64,000 bases of DNA from Erythrobacteraceae bacterium Alg239-R51 (GCA_947331495.1 CAMZOI010000001.1:124001-188000), one strand, 5' to 3'. Shown: positions 18,652-27,581, counted from the stretch's first letter. Notes: generated by a model from the sequence alone, not told the origin. Numbers and translations are program-made.

Positions 18652-18977
18652 TCGTCCTGTTCCACTGGAATGGTCGGGATGATCTGCTGCATCTGGGCGT
18701 ATATATTGCGTGCCTTGTCGCAGGCGCGATCATTGCCGTCCTCGCAGCGATCAAGTTGACGAGCATAATCGCGCTCAAGCTCCGCGAGGCGTGCCTCCCG
18801 TCGGCGGATTTCCCGACCGCGCTTTTCATCGGCTTCGGACTGGCTCGTCGTCGCGAGATCGACGCCCTTGCTAACCACTCGCACCGGCGCTGTGACAACA
18901 TCGAACGCAGTCTTGGCAAGGCACCCCGACAGAAGAACGCTTGAGGGGATGAGCACAATCAGAGCAAGGCGGCGCAT
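18648..18977 (-). CDS. small hypothetical lipoprotein
   Basis: A 109-residue protein with a lipoprotein signal (LLSGC), then a charged, likely coiled-coil region rich in Arg and Glu (about 50-75) and two further cysteines. The ATG at 18977 is preferred to the upstream in-frame ATG at 19088 because it begins the signal and has AAGGAT ahead. It lies 55 bases after the GIN-domain lipoprotein on the same strand and may be co-transcribed. I do not recognise the family. Confidence 0.72.
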   Translation of the reverse strand: MRRLALIVLIPSSVLLSGCLAKTAFDVVTAPVRVVSKGVDLATTSQSEADEKRGREIRRREARLAELERDYARQLDRCEDGNDRACDKARNIYAQMQQIIPTIPVEQDD

Positions 18978-19032
18978 ACGAGATCCTTTCGACGCGACGA
19001 CATAACCTGCCCAGGTGAAATGGTCGATTAAC

Positions 19033-19839
19033 TCAATTTCCCGGATCGCTTTGCTGGTCTTCATCGGCACGTTGCTTGCGGACAGCATCTTCGTCGGCGC
19101 GCGGGCTACGGCAATTGAGCGTTCCGGATCCCATCGAGTTTACCGTACAGCTCGCCCGGCCGTTGACTGTGACGGTTCCAGATCCCATGATGCTAGCATC
19201 GACCCGGCCGTCTGAAGCGAATTCTGCATCGCCCGATCCGGCGACCGAAACATCTGCTTCGCCAACTTGCAATGCTGCCAGCTCTGCCGTTCCCGATCCC
19301 GCTATCGTCAATTCGAGCGCCTCGGTCTGTCCTGCGGCATGGAGATCACCTGATCCCGCAATAGTCACCTCGAACGATTGCGCATTCACCTGCATCACCT
19401 TGGCTGTTCCCGAGCCGGCGATCGTCGCTTCGGAGGCACCGGTCAGACCGTAGGTCTCCATATCGCCGGATCCGGCAACCACGATGGCTGTCAGGATTGG
19501 AACGGTTACGTGAACCGTAGCGGTTCCGGTGTTTCGCCAGTTTCCATTTTCGCGGCTGATCGCCAGCGCGTCGTCCTCCAATGAAAAGCGCAACAAGTCC
19601 GCGGCGCGCTCGTCTCCGGAAACCTCGATGTCGAACTTCGATCCTTCGCGAACGACCACATGATCTGGTCCTGCCAGCGCGATTTCGGTTGGTGCGGCCC
19701 CCGCCATGTCGAGTTCGGCCAATGGTACGCCGTCTCCTTCACCGAACGCGATGTTCATGTTGTTGCAACCAGTGACAAGGGCGACACCGACAAAACCGAT
19801 CAGCGGCAAGGTCCGCTTGAATAGCGCGTGGAGTGTCAT
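19033..19839 (-). CDS. GIN-domain (DUF2807) putative lipoprotein
   Basis: A 268-residue protein with a lipoprotein signal (VTGC), followed by a DUF2807 beta-helix-like domain of short repeats. The pattern (V/I)AGSGD or IAGSGT recurs at least five times, which is typical of the head-GIN domain. Its function is unknown; an envelope role is inferred. AAGGA lies 7 bases before the ATG. Palindromic sequences sit 18-45 bases upstream and may bind a regulator. Confidence 0.82.
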   Translation of the reverse strand: MTLHALFKRTLPLIGFVGVALVTGCNNMNIAFGEGDGVPLAELDMAGAAPTEIALAGPDHVVVREGSKFDIEVSGDERAADLLRFSLEDDALAISRENGNWRNTGTATVHVTVPILTAIVVAGSGDMETYGLTGASEATIAGSGTAKVMQVNAQSFEVTIAGSGDLHAAGQTEALELTIAGSGTAELAALQVGEADVSVAGSGDAEFASDGRVDASIMGSGTVTVNGRASCTVNSMGSGTLNCRSPRADEDAVRKQRADEDQQSDPGN

Positions 19840-19856
19840 GGGTCATTCCTTTCACG

Positions 19857-19884
19857 ATACATTCTGTATTGTTGGTATAATACA
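19857..19884. promoter_or_regulatory. overlapping palindromes upstream of the GIN-domain gene (operator candidate)
   Basis: Two inverted repeats share an arm: ATACA-TTC-TGTAT (19857-19869) and TGTATT-8 bases-AATACA (19865-19884). They begin 18 bases upstream of the GIN-gene start, where a repressor would block transcription or translation initiation. The sequence shows the symmetry; the regulator is unknown. Confidence 0.4.
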
Positions 19885-19908
19885 CTGCATGGGTTGCTGC
19901 AAGAAATG

Positions 19909-19942
19909 AAAAAAGGGGTCGCTTCGGTGTGAAGCGACCCCT
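19909..19942 (-). terminator. intrinsic terminator downstream of carD
   Basis: A perfect 12-bp inverted repeat (AGGGGTCGCTTC / GAAGCGACCCCT, loop GGTGT). On the minus strand it is followed by six U residues. It lies 26 bases beyond the carD stop codon, so it should end carD transcription. Confidence 0.9.
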
Positions 19943-19967
19943 GTCGGTCTGGTGCGGTGCCCGTGTA

Positions 19968-20501
19968 TCAGGCGTCTTCGGTATTCTCGTAATATTGCGG
20001 TGCATGCTCGCGCAACACGTTCAGGATCTTCTCGAGCGCGGTTGGCTCGTCGGTCTTTTCCATTGCCGCAAGCTCGCGGGCGAGCCGGCTCGAAGCGGCT
20101 TCGAAAATCTGTCGTTCCGAATAGCTTTGCTCGGGTTGGTCATCGGGCCGGAACAAGTCCCGGGTAACCTCCGCGATCAGCACGATCTCGCCCGAATTGA
20201 TCTTGGCCTCGTATTCCTGGGCCCGGCGCGACCACATGGTCCGTTTGACCTTCGGTTTGCCCTTCAGTGTTTCCATCGCTTCCTTGAGCGTCTTGTCGCT
20301 CGACAGTTTGCGCATGCCGATCGACTCGACCTTGTTCACAGGAACTCGCAACGTCATGCGTTCTTTTTCGAATCTCAAGACGTAGAGCTCGAGCTGCATA
20401 CCTGCGATTTCCTCGCTCTGTAGCTCGATCACACGGCCAACACCGTGTTTGGGGTAAACAACGTAATCGCCAACGTCGAAGGCATCTGCCTTGCTAGCCA
20501 T
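19968..20501 (-). CDS. carD: CarD family transcriptional regulator
   Basis: A 177-residue CarD/CdnL-type protein. The N-terminal RNA-polymerase-interacting domain (about 1-70) starts FDVGDYVVYPKHGVGRV; the C-terminal helical DNA-binding domain contains RRAQEYEAKINSGE. Such proteins stabilise open promoter complexes, notably at rRNA promoters. The ATG at 20501 is preferred over 20516 because GAAAGGA lies ahead with good spacing. A strong intrinsic terminator follows, and a 216-bp leader with a TATAAT element precedes it, so it is probably its own transcription unit. Confidence 0.93.
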   Translation of the reverse strand: MASKADAFDVGDYVVYPKHGVGRVIELQSEEIAGMQLELYVLRFEKERMTLRVPVNKVESIGMRKLSSDKTLKEAMETLKGKPKVKRTMWSRRAQEYEAKINSGEIVLIAEVTRDLFRPDDQPEQSYSERQIFEAASSRLARELAAMEKTDEPTALEKILNVLREHAPQYYENTEDA

Positions 20502-20554
20502 GGAACATCCTTTCATCAGGAAAGACCGTTATTCCGCAACGCCATATCCAACCG

Positions 20555-20579
20555 GCCGCATCTCAGAAAAGAATGCGGC
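20555..20579. other. 7-bp hairpin in the carD leader
   Basis: GCCGCAT and ATGCGGC form a perfect inverted repeat separated by 11 bases. It lies about 54 bases upstream of the carD start, within the inferred leader RNA. No U-tract follows on the minus strand, so it is not a normal terminator. Confidence 0.35.
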
Positions 20580-20663
20580 TGCAATCAAAGCTCGATGCTG
20601 CGAAAGGTGCCTAACCCTTTAAATTGCCACATCTGTCCGGGTGCAAACCGGTACAGTTGTTGC

Positions 20664-20669
20664 ATTATA
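20664..20669 (-). promoter_or_regulatory. candidate -10 element for carD
   Basis: The minus strand reads TATAAT here, a perfect -10 hexamer about 160 bases upstream of the carD start. No convincing -35 match sits at 16-18 bases, so the promoter call is tentative. Confidence 0.35.
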
Positions 20670-20683
20670 TAGCATGAACATCG

Positions 20684-20701
20684 AAAAATTGCGAGTCGCA
20701 A
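20684..20701 (-). terminator. short terminator-like hairpin after the YihY/BrkB gene
   Basis: On the minus strand TTGCG-ACT-CGCAA is followed by five T, 17 bases beyond the BrkB stop codon. The stem is only 5 bp, so termination may be partial. Confidence 0.5.
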
Positions 20702-20717
20702 CTTGTCCGGCCCGAGG

Positions 20718-21566
20718 CTAGCGGCTTTCGCGCTCCGCTGGTGCGTTGAGTTCGGCCCCCACCAGCAGCGCGTATGCTGTCAGATATAACCACGTGAGCA
20801 AAACAACGACTGCACCAAGCGATCCATATGTGGCGTTGTAGCTTCCAAAATTTGCAACATAAATTCCGAAAGCGGCGGTCAGCAACACAGATGCGCCAGC
20901 AAAAAAGAGGGCTCCGGGCAATTGAAAACGCGGCGCGGGAGGATCGCGATCGGGCGCGAAGCGGTACAACGCCCAGCCGCCAAGAACTGCGCCACCGAAA
21001 ATGACCAGATAACTTGCGATCTTGGCCGCGAGACCGGAGAGCAGACCAGTAATCGAGATGGCCCCGACCACCAGGCCCAGCCCCAGGATACCTCCTAAGG
21101 TAATCAACAGCGCGATGACATTCTTTTGCAGGAAGCTGCGACGGTCTTCGAGGTCATAGGCGATGTCGAGCGCCTTTACGATTGCTCCGGCTCCCTTTCG
21201 TGCTCCGAACAGTGCGATCGCCAGAGCAACTAGCAAGCCGAGACCCTTGACCCCGCTCGCGGTCTGCGTCGCGGATTCAAGCTGTTCGGTTATCAGGTCG
21301 GCCGCGGACTGGGGAAGGGTGCCGGCGAGGGATTGGGCGTGTCTGGCCACCGTTTGTGGATCGACGACGAGACCGTAGGTCAGGACCACTGCGCCGATCA
21401 GCGGTACGATTGCAAGAAACGCATAATAGGCAACGCCCGCTGCGACGATGTCCGCATTATCCTTGCCAGCTTGCGTCCAGGCGCTTTTCAGCGCGGCGAA
21501 CCAATTGTCGTTATGTCTGGCCGGAATGTCTTTCCGATCGGCATGCGCCGGAACTTGGTCGTTCAA
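20718..21566 (-). CDS. YihY/virulence factor BrkB family membrane protein (copy 1)
   Basis: An inner-membrane protein of about 282 residues with six predicted hydrophobic segments and the family patterns AAGVAYYAFLAIVPL and YGSLGAVVVLLTWLYLTAYALLVGAELN. The function of the family is unknown. Start choice: an in-frame ATG at 21635 overlaps fdxA by 68 bp and lacks a ribosome site, while the TTG at 21566 lies just after the fdxA stop with AAGGGG about 7 bases ahead. I use the TTG. A paralogue occurs at 52785. Confidence 0.85.
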   Translation of the reverse strand: MNDQVPAHADRKDIPARHNDNWFAALKSAWTQAGKDNADIVAAGVAYYAFLAIVPLIGAVVLTYGLVVDPQTVARHAQSLAGTLPQSAADLITEQLESATQTASGVKGLGLLVALAIALFGARKGAGAIVKALDIAYDLEDRRSFLQKNVIALLITLGGILGLGLVVGAISITGLLSGLAAKIASYLVIFGGAVLGGWALYRFAPDRDPPAPRFQLPGALFFAGASVLLTAAFGIYVANFGSYNATYGSLGAVVVLLTWLYLTAYALLVGAELNAPAERESR

Positions 21567-21567
21567 A

Positions 21568-21906
21568 TCAGTCCCCTTCGCCGGGCTCGGGCGAGAAGTA
21601 CTTATCGAACTTGTCTTCCTCGTCCTTGTGTTCATCGGCGTCGGCAGGCGGTTCCTTGCTTTGCGTGATGTTGGGCCACTCGGCAGAGAATTTCGTGTTC
21701 AGCTCCAGCCATTTCTCGAGATTGTCCTCGGTATCGGGCAGGATAGCCTCGGCCGGGCATTCAGGTTCGCAAACGCCGCAATCGATGCATTCGCTGGGAT
21801 TGATCACCAGCATGTTGTCGCCCTCGTAGAAGCAATCGACCGGGCAGACCTCGACGCAGTCGGTATATTTGCACTTGATGCAGGCGTCGGTGACAACATA
21901 AGTCAT
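21568..21906 (-). CDS. fdxA: ferredoxin FdxA (7Fe-8S type)
   Basis: A 112-residue ferredoxin. The N-terminal half carries [17 protein letters not shown] (3Fe-4S and 4Fe-4S ligands) and the second cluster [12 protein letters not shown]; the C-terminal half is an acidic helical tail. It is an electron carrier, partner unknown. The gene lies between the S4 protein and BrkB on the minus strand, with carD further downstream. Confidence 0.95.
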   Translation of the reverse strand: MTYVVTDACIKCKYTDCVEVCPVDCFYEGDNMLVINPSECIDCGVCEPECPAEAILPDTEDNLEKWLELNTKFSAEWPNITQSKEPPADADEHKDEEDKFDKYFSPEPGEGD

Positions 21907-21958
21907 GAGCGGCGTAGTCCTTGGCGAGATGGTTGGCTTTTGGCGCTGCTAGGGCGGA

Positions 21959-22216
21959 TTATCCATTCGGGTCAAGCTCGCGATAGCATGCCTGCGCCTC
22001 GCGGGGAGGCCCGCGACGTTCGGGAATTGCCACAACTTCGATCAGGCGCACGGACTTGCCTAGCGGCAAGGTCAGGACATCACCCGCACGTACATCGCGT
22101 GCACAACGAGATATCCGCTCTCCGTTCAGCCGGAGATGTCCCGTTTCAACCAACGCCTGCGCCGCGCTCCGCGTTCGCACGAAGCGCAGTTGGCACAGCA
22201 GCCGGTCTATCCTCAT
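21959..22216 (-). CDS. RNA-binding S4 domain protein (Hsp15-like)
   Basis: A small 85-residue protein made almost entirely of one S4 RNA-binding domain (MRIDRLLCQLRFVRTRSAA followed by GHLRLNGERIS). Related Hsp15 proteins bind stalled 50S-nascent-chain complexes, but this one is shorter. It begins 12 bases after the helicase gene on the same strand, so the two are probably co-expressed, suggesting an RNA or ribosome quality role. Confidence 0.85.
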   Translation of the reverse strand: MRIDRLLCQLRFVRTRSAAQALVETGHLRLNGERISRCARDVRAGDVLTLPLGKSVRLIEVVAIPERRGPPREAQACYRELDPNG

Positions 22217-22228
22217 CTTGCGACCAGA

Positions 22229-24736
22229 TCAGCGAACCAGGTCGGCAAGTGCAGCAAACGCATTGCCCTGTCGCGGTTCGCTCTGCTCTGTCCGCTGATG
22301 CTGCTTGCGGCGCGCGGGACGCCATTCCCACAGGTCGGGGCGCGGCGGGCCAAATGCGCCTTCGGCCAGTGGCCGAGCCTTGTGTACGCGAAATCCGGCA
22401 TCGCCAAGCAAGCGCATGATACTGATTTCCTGGAGGCCGATCGATATTGGCAGCGCATAGTCCAGGACGAACTTGCGCTTGCGATCCTTGGCTTGCACCT
22501 TGGACCGCGTTTCGTGCGCGGCCTTCAGGATTTTCTCCACGAGGTCTATACGAACTGCCTGGCTTCCCGCGCGTCGATATCCGGCGGGTAGCTTCTTCGA
22601 GGTTGGAATGACCGGCAGCATTGCCTCTTGCAATGGTCTGCGATCCACTCCGAGCCTGTAAAGCAACTGGCGCGGCGCGGGCTTGAGCAGGCCAGGCGCG
22701 AAGATGTCGAGCGCCCCGAAGGTAACGCCGATCCGCCGTAGGAACGGGCGCATCTCCTTGGGGACATGTTCGATTCCGGCGTTTTCGCGGCTGACATAGC
22801 CATGTCCGGCAATGAGGTTGAGCAACAAGGCGCGCGCCTGAGATCCGGTCTCTGTTTCGTTCGCAGCGTCTTGCAATTTCGCCAATGGCTCAAGCACCTC
22901 GAGTTGCTTCGAAAGCCAGTCTTCGAGCGCCGCCATGAGTTGGCCCTTCGGAATTTCGGGTAGGGCGGCTACTTCGCGGGATGGGTGCAGTACCGGCTTT
23001 ATCGTGCGCTCGCGCTGTTCCAATTGCGCAAGCTCTTGCCCTTGCCAGCGGATTACCCCGCGCGACAGTTCGATGTCGCTCATGTTCGACGCAGACACCT
23101 TCTGCGCTCTTTCTCCAAGAAGGCGCGGAAGTGCCTTTTCCGCAGCAGCCAGCAACATCCGGCGATCCTCGTGCCGCGCGGAAGGATCGACGACGAAGCG
23201 GAGCCCCTCGACATGCCCCAGTTGCTCACCTTCCATCGTTACCACACCATCCTCGGCCAGTTCGATTGGAAGCGCGCTTGCATTTTCGCCCAGTGATTTC
23301 ATCAGGATTGTCGTCCTCCGATTGACGAACCGCTCGGTCAGGCGCGCGTGAAGCGCATCTGACAATTTTGCTTCGACTGCTCGGGCGCGCGCCGCCATTT
23401 CATCTCTGGCGAGTACCCAGTCGGGACGCTGGCAGATATAGGCCCAACTGCGAATCGCGGCTATCCGCCCTTGAAGAGTATCGATATCGCCGGTCATGAT
23501 GTCGAGTTCCGATATGCGGGCCGCGACATAGTCTGCGCCCAGATACCCTCCGGACAGGTCCTGCCAGAGCCGGGCCACGAAGCGTGCGTGCACGTCCGGG
23601 CCGCGTTGTCGGAAATCCGGTAGTGAGCAAGCTTCCCAGAAACGGCGCACCTGTCCAGCACCGCGGACGGTCTGCGCAATCGGATCTTCGGCGAGGCGTT
23701 TCAAAGTGCCAAGATCGATGGCTTCGGGCGCGAGGCGAAGCGCGGGGTCGAGAGGCGGTGATTCGAGATCGGCAATGAGGGTTCCGATAGTATCGAAGCG
23801 GGGTTCCGCCTCGCGCCAGTATAGGTTCGTCAGCGGCGCGAAGCGATGTTCCTCGATCGCGTAGATTTCTTCGTCCGTAAATTCAGGCGCCGGACCGGAC
23901 TTCGTACCTCCGGCCATCGAGCCGAAGGTGCCGTCGGTCTGGTGGCGGCCGGCGCGACCGGCGATCTGGGCCATTTCTGCAGGTAAGAGTCGGCGCATGC
24001 GCACGCCGTCAAACTTGGTGAGACCGGCAAAGGCGACGTGGTTCACATCGAGGTTGAGGCCCATGCCGATTGCGTCGGTAGCCACGATATAGTCGACTTC
24101 GCGATTCTGAAAGAGTTCGACCTGTCGGTTGCGGGTTTCCGGACTGAGCGCCCCCATGACCACTGCTGCGCCGCCCCGGAACCGGCGTAGCATTTCCGCC
24201 ACTGCGTAAACCGCTTCGGAACTGAACGCGACGATCGCACTACGTGGCGGCAGGCGTGATAGCTTGCGCGGTCCAATATGGGTCAGCGTTGAAAAACGCG
24301 GGCGATCCGAGATTTCCGCTTTCGGCTCCAATTGCCTCACAAGCGGTTCGAGCGTTGCCGCGCCCAGCAGCATCGTTTCTTCGCGACCGCGGGCATTGAG
24401 CAGTCGATCGGTAAAGATGTGTCCGCGCTCGCGGTCAGCGGCCAACTGCGCCTCGTCCAGAGCCACGAACGACCGGCCACCCCCGTCACGGGGCATGGCT
24501 TCTACGGTGCAGCACAGATAGCGTGCATTCGCAGGCTCGATACGCTCTTCGCCGGTAATCAGCGCGACCTGGCTGTCCCCTTTGATAGCCCGAACCCGGT
24601 CGTAAACTTCGCGTGCAAGCAGGCGCAGCGGGAAACCCATTGCCCCGCTGGAATGGCCGCACATGCGCTCGATCGCCAGATGCGTCTTGCCGGTATTGGT
24701 GGGTCCGAGAACCGCCTTGATCGCAGTATCTTGCAC
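22229..24736 (-). CDS. SUV3-like ATP-dependent RNA helicase
   Basis: An 835-residue superfamily 2 helicase related to mitochondrial SUV3/SUPV3L1. Walker A is GPTNTGKTH near the N-terminus; the motif II equivalent DEAQ (FVALDEAQ) and motif VI QIAGRAGRH follow. A long C-terminal region of unknown function ends in a basic, Gln-rich tail. Start is GTG at 24736 with a GGGAG element very close ahead. In mitochondria the homologue works with the RNA degradosome; the bacterial role is not established. It leads a unit with the S4 protein, fdxA and BrkB. Confidence 0.88.
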   Translation of the reverse strand: MQDTAIKAVLGPTNTGKTHLAIERMCGHSSGAMGFPLRLLAREVYDRVRAIKGDSQVALITGEERIEPANARYLCCTVEAMPRDGGGRSFVALDEAQLAADRERGHIFTDRLLNARGREETMLLGAATLEPLVRQLEPKAEISDRPRFSTLTHIGPRKLSRLPPRSAIVAFSSEAVYAVAEMLRRFRGGAAVVMGALSPETRNRQVELFQNREVDYIVATDAIGMGLNLDVNHVAFAGLTKFDGVRMRRLLPAEMAQIAGRAGRHQTDGTFGSMAGGTKSGPAPEFTDEEIYAIEEHRFAPLTNLYWREAEPRFDTIGTLIADLESPPLDPALRLAPEAIDLGTLKRLAEDPIAQTVRGAGQVRRFWEACSLPDFRQRGPDVHARFVARLWQDLSGGYLGADYVAARISELDIMTGDIDTLQGRIAAIRSWAYICQRPDWVLARDEMAARARAVEAKLSDALHARLTERFVNRRTTILMKSLGENASALPIELAEDGVVTMEGEQLGHVEGLRFVVDPSARHEDRRMLLAAAEKALPRLLGERAQKVSASNMSDIELSRGVIRWQGQELAQLEQRERTIKPVLHPSREVAALPEIPKGQLMAALEDWLSKQLEVLEPLAKLQDAANETETGSQARALLLNLIAGHGYVSRENAGIEHVPKEMRPFLRRIGVTFGALDIFAPGLLKPAPRQLLYRLGVDRRPLQEAMLPVIPTSKKLPAGYRRAGSQAVRIDLVEKILKAAHETRSKVQAKDRKRKFVLDYALPISIGLQEISIMRLLGDAGFRVHKARPLAEGAFGPPRPDLWEWRPARRKQHQRTEQSEPRQGNAFAALADLVR

Positions 24737-24933
24737 GGCTCCCTACGTGGCAGCGCGAGACCCCGCCCGCAACCGCCGAACCGCGAGAAGACTCGATTCA
24801 TCGTAGATCGGACTCGCATCGTCGCGAGTTAAGCCGGTCTTTACTTTGTTTCGGCAGGAAATAGGGGCACAGGTCCGTCGAGGGCCGGGCCGCATCCATC
24901 TACGCAGGAGCGGCCGCGCAAGGAGGGTTTGGC

Positions 24934-26544
24934 GTGTACCAGTCCCGCGGGGATAACGACGCCGGAAGTGGCGAGCCGATGACGGGTGGCCTTGGCCAGC
25001 CGGCGGCGGCCCTTGCCCGCGATCAGATCGTGGAGCCCCCCCCTTCCGGCAAACAGCTTTCCCGCAAATCGATGCGGGAGAGCTTGGCTGCGCATTTCGG
25101 ATCGCTCGACATCGCGCCCGACCTTGGCGAGGCGATTGGCAGTGGGCGCTGGTTCCGGGGGCTTGGGACGTTCGTGGGCCTGACAGCCGCTGCCTTGTCC
25201 TTCTGGCCAAGCCTGGAGCCACTCGAGGCCGCAGCGTCGACGGATATCGATGCGGCTCAGCGCGATGAATATCGGAGCCAGATGATCATGCCCCTGGCGC
25301 TGGGTGGCGATAGCGGTCGCAGGATGGGCGCGACCGCCCTGGTGGAACCGCTTGCAGAAGCGCCTGAGCGCCCCAGCCTCGAAATGGTTGCGACTTTGGC
25401 GAAAGGGGACAGTTTCGAACGGATGCTACGTCGCGTCGGGGTCGGCGCGAGTGAAGCGCGCTTGCTCGAGACCATGGTAGGCGAAGCAGTTCCGCTCACA
25501 GAACTCGAGCCCGGCACACCGTTCGACATCGTGCTTGGCCGCAGGCCGGCTCCGGGTCAGCCCCGCACGATCGAGTCTCTTGATTTTCGTGCGCGTTTCG
25601 ATCTCGAATTAACCGTTTCGCGCATGGAAGCGGGCGGCGATCTTTCGCTTACAAGAAGGCCGATCCGCGTGGACGATACGCCGTTGCGCATTCGCGGCTC
25701 GGTCGGCGACAGTCTGTATCGTTCGGCGCGGGCTGCCGGAGCGCCCGCCAGTGCGGTTCAGGCCTATCTCAGGGCTCTAGGCCAACAAGTCGATTTGGAC
25801 CGAGACATCCGTTCGGACGATACGTTCGACATGATCGTCGCGCATCGTCGCGCGGCGACCGGCGAAAGACAGGCCGGTCGGCTGCTTTATGCCGGCATAG
25901 AGCGGGGCGAGAAGCCGCGACTCCAGCTGATGCGATGGGGCAAGGAAGGAAAGTTCTACGAAGCCAGCGGGGTAGGAGAGGAAAGTGGCGGGTTGATGGC
26001 GCCGGTCCCGGGGCGGACGACCTCGCGCTATGGCATGCGCCGCCACCCAATCCTCGGCTACAGACGGATGCATTCGGGGCTTGATTTCAAGGCTTCGCAC
26101 GGCACGCCGATTGTCGCGGTGGCCGACGGACGGGTGACCGGTGCGGGCCGGATGGGCGGTTGTGGCAATGCCGTGCGCCTGCGTCACGGAGGTGATCTCG
26201 ACACGCGCTATTGCCATATGAGCCGCATCGCCGTGGACCGCGGACAGAATGTCCGGCGCGGACAAGTGATCGGCTATGTCGGCTCGACCGGCCTGTCGAC
26301 CGGCCCGCACCTGCACTACGAGATGTATCGCAGCGGCCGCGCGATCGACCCGGCGGACGTGAAATACACGAGCCGGGCGCAACTTGCGGGCCCCGAACTG
26401 GCGCGGTTCAAGGAAATGCTGGCGAAACTCAAGACGGTCGAGGCGGGGGCGGCATTGTCCGATCTAGCGCCCACGGCTCAGGAACAGCAGAAGCGGCTTC
26501 CCCAGCGAGAGATCGACAGGCTCGATCGCCCCGACCGCTCGTAA
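24934..26544 (+). CDS. M23 family metallopeptidase (membrane-anchored)
   Basis: A 536-residue protein with one membrane segment (about 75-92, FRGLGTFVGLTAAALSFWP), a central region with LysM/OapA-like folds and a C-terminal LytM/M23 peptidase domain. Zinc ligands are visible in MHSGLDF and HLHYE, so it should cleave peptidoglycan cross-links in the periplasm. The GTG start at 24934 is well supported by AAGGAGG 7 bases upstream. It is divergent from the helicase and 38 bases upstream of hemB. Confidence 0.9.
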   Translation: MYQSRGDNDAGSGEPMTGGLGQPAAALARDQIVEPPPSGKQLSRKSMRESLAAHFGSLDIAPDLGEAIGSGRWFRGLGTFVGLTAAALSFWPSLEPLEAAASTDIDAAQRDEYRSQMIMPLALGGDSGRRMGATALVEPLAEAPERPSLEMVATLAKGDSFERMLRRVGVGASEARLLETMVGEAVPLTELEPGTPFDIVLGRRPAPGQPRTIESLDFRARFDLELTVSRMEAGGDLSLTRRPIRVDDTPLRIRGSVGDSLYRSARAAGAPASAVQAYLRALGQQVDLDRDIRSDDTFDMIVAHRRAATGERQAGRLLYAGIERGEKPRLQLMRWGKEGKFYEASGVGEESGGLMAPVPGRTTSRYGMRRHPILGYRRMHSGLDFKASHGTPIVAVADGRVTGAGRMGGCGNAVRLRHGGDLDTRYCHMSRIAVDRGQNVRRGQVIGYVGSTGLSTGPHLHYEMYRSGRAIDPADVKYTSRAQLAGPELARFKEMLAKLKTVEAGAALSDLAPTAQEQQKRLPQREIDRLDRPDRS

Positions 26545-26582
26545 GATTGCACGAAGACCGCCATTGCGGCACAGCATTCGCC

Positions 26583-27581
26583 ATGAGCAATGCTTCCTTT
26601 CCCAATACCCGCCTGCGCAGAACCCGCGCGCATCGATGGAGCCGTCGGATGCACCGCGAAACGGTGCTGACACCGGCAGACCTGATCTGGCCGCTGTTCA
26701 TTACCGAGGGCAAGGGTGTCGAGGAGCCGGTCGCCAGTCTGCCGGGCGTATCGCGGTGGTCCGTCGACGGCGCCGCAAAACGTGCGAAAGAAGCGCTCGA
26801 TCTGGGCATTCCATGCGTCGCATTGTTCCCGAACACACCGGCCGGCAAGCGCAGCGACGACGGGGCCGAGGCACTCGATCCCGACAACCTGATGTGCCGT
26901 GCGATCAAGGCCATCCGCGATGCCTGCGGAAGCGATATCGGCATCCTCACCGACGTCGCGCTCGATCCCTATACCAGTCATGGGCAGGACGGGCTGCTCG
27001 ACGATGACGGCTATGTCGTCAACGACGATACGGTCGCGGTACTGGTCGACCAAGCAGTCAACCAGGCCGATGCCGGCGCCGATATAATCGCGCCGTCGGA
27101 CATGATGGACGGACGGGTGCGCGCGATCCGCATGGCGCTGGAAATGAACGGGCACCCGAACGTGCAGATCATGGCCTATGCGGCGAAATTCGCCTCGGCG
27201 TTTTACGGGCCGTTTCGTGACGCCGTGGGGTCCGGGGGGCTGCTGAAAGGCGACAAGAAGAGCTATCAGATGGACCCGGCCAATGGCGATGAAGCACTGC
27301 GCGAGATCGCGATGGACATCGCCGAAGGCGCGGACAGCGTGATGATCAAGCCGGGCCTCGCCTATCTCGATATCATCTGGCGCGCGAAGGAGCGTTTCGG
27401 CGTGCCGGTCTTCGCCTATCAGGTCAGCGGCGAATACGCGCTGATCGAGGCGGGCGCGGCGGCCGGCGTGGGTGATCGCGAGGCGTTGCTGATGGAGAAA
27501 TTGATTGCCTTCAAGCGAGCGGGTTGCAGCGGAATCCTGACCTATCATGCACCCGTGGCGGCACGGCTGCTGAATGGCTGA
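26583..27581 (+). CDS. hemB: porphobilinogen synthase (delta-aminolevulinic acid dehydratase)
   Basis: A 332-residue HemB that joins two 5-aminolevulinate molecules into porphobilinogen for tetrapyrrole synthesis. The active-site lysine region is YAAKFASAFYGPFRDA. The metal-site stretch reads DVALDPYTSHGQDG, with no cysteines, which marks the magnesium-type enzyme rather than the zinc-type. The true ATG is at 26583; the longer open frame upstream is antisense or overlaps the M23 gene. It overlaps the GNAT gene by 8 bases. Confidence 0.96.
   Translation: MSNASFPNTRLRRTRAHRWSRRMHRETVLTPADLIWPLFITEGKGVEEPVASLPGVSRWSVDGAAKRAKEALDLGIPCVALFPNTPAGKRSDDGAEALDPDNLMCRAIKAIRDACGSDIGILTDVALDPYTSHGQDGLLDDDGYVVNDDTVAVLVDQAVNQADAGADIIAPSDMMDGRVRAIRMALEMNGHPNVQIMAYAAKFASAFYGPFRDAVGSGGLLKGDKKSYQMDPANGDEALREIAMDIAEGADSVMIKPGLAYLDIIWRAKERFGVPVFAYQVSGEYALIEAGAAAGVGDREALLMEKLIAFKRAGCSGILTYHAPVAARLLNG

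Noticed and set aside
19033-19839. Repeats in the GIN-domain gene as a DNA repeat array
   Set aside because: The similarity is in protein (AGSG turns) and the codons differ, so it is not a nucleotide repeat.
24812-24829. ACTCGC-ATCGTC-GCGAGT inverted repeat upstream of the helicase
   Set aside because: Only six base pairs and no associated promoter or terminator elements; plausible by chance.
25610-25621. TTAACCGTTTC resembling a CtrA half-site
   Set aside because: Lies deep within the M23 coding sequence with no promoter-like context.
26478-27548. Open frame of 356 codons on the minus strand
   Set aside because: Antisense shadow of hemB, with no recognisable domain or ribosome site.
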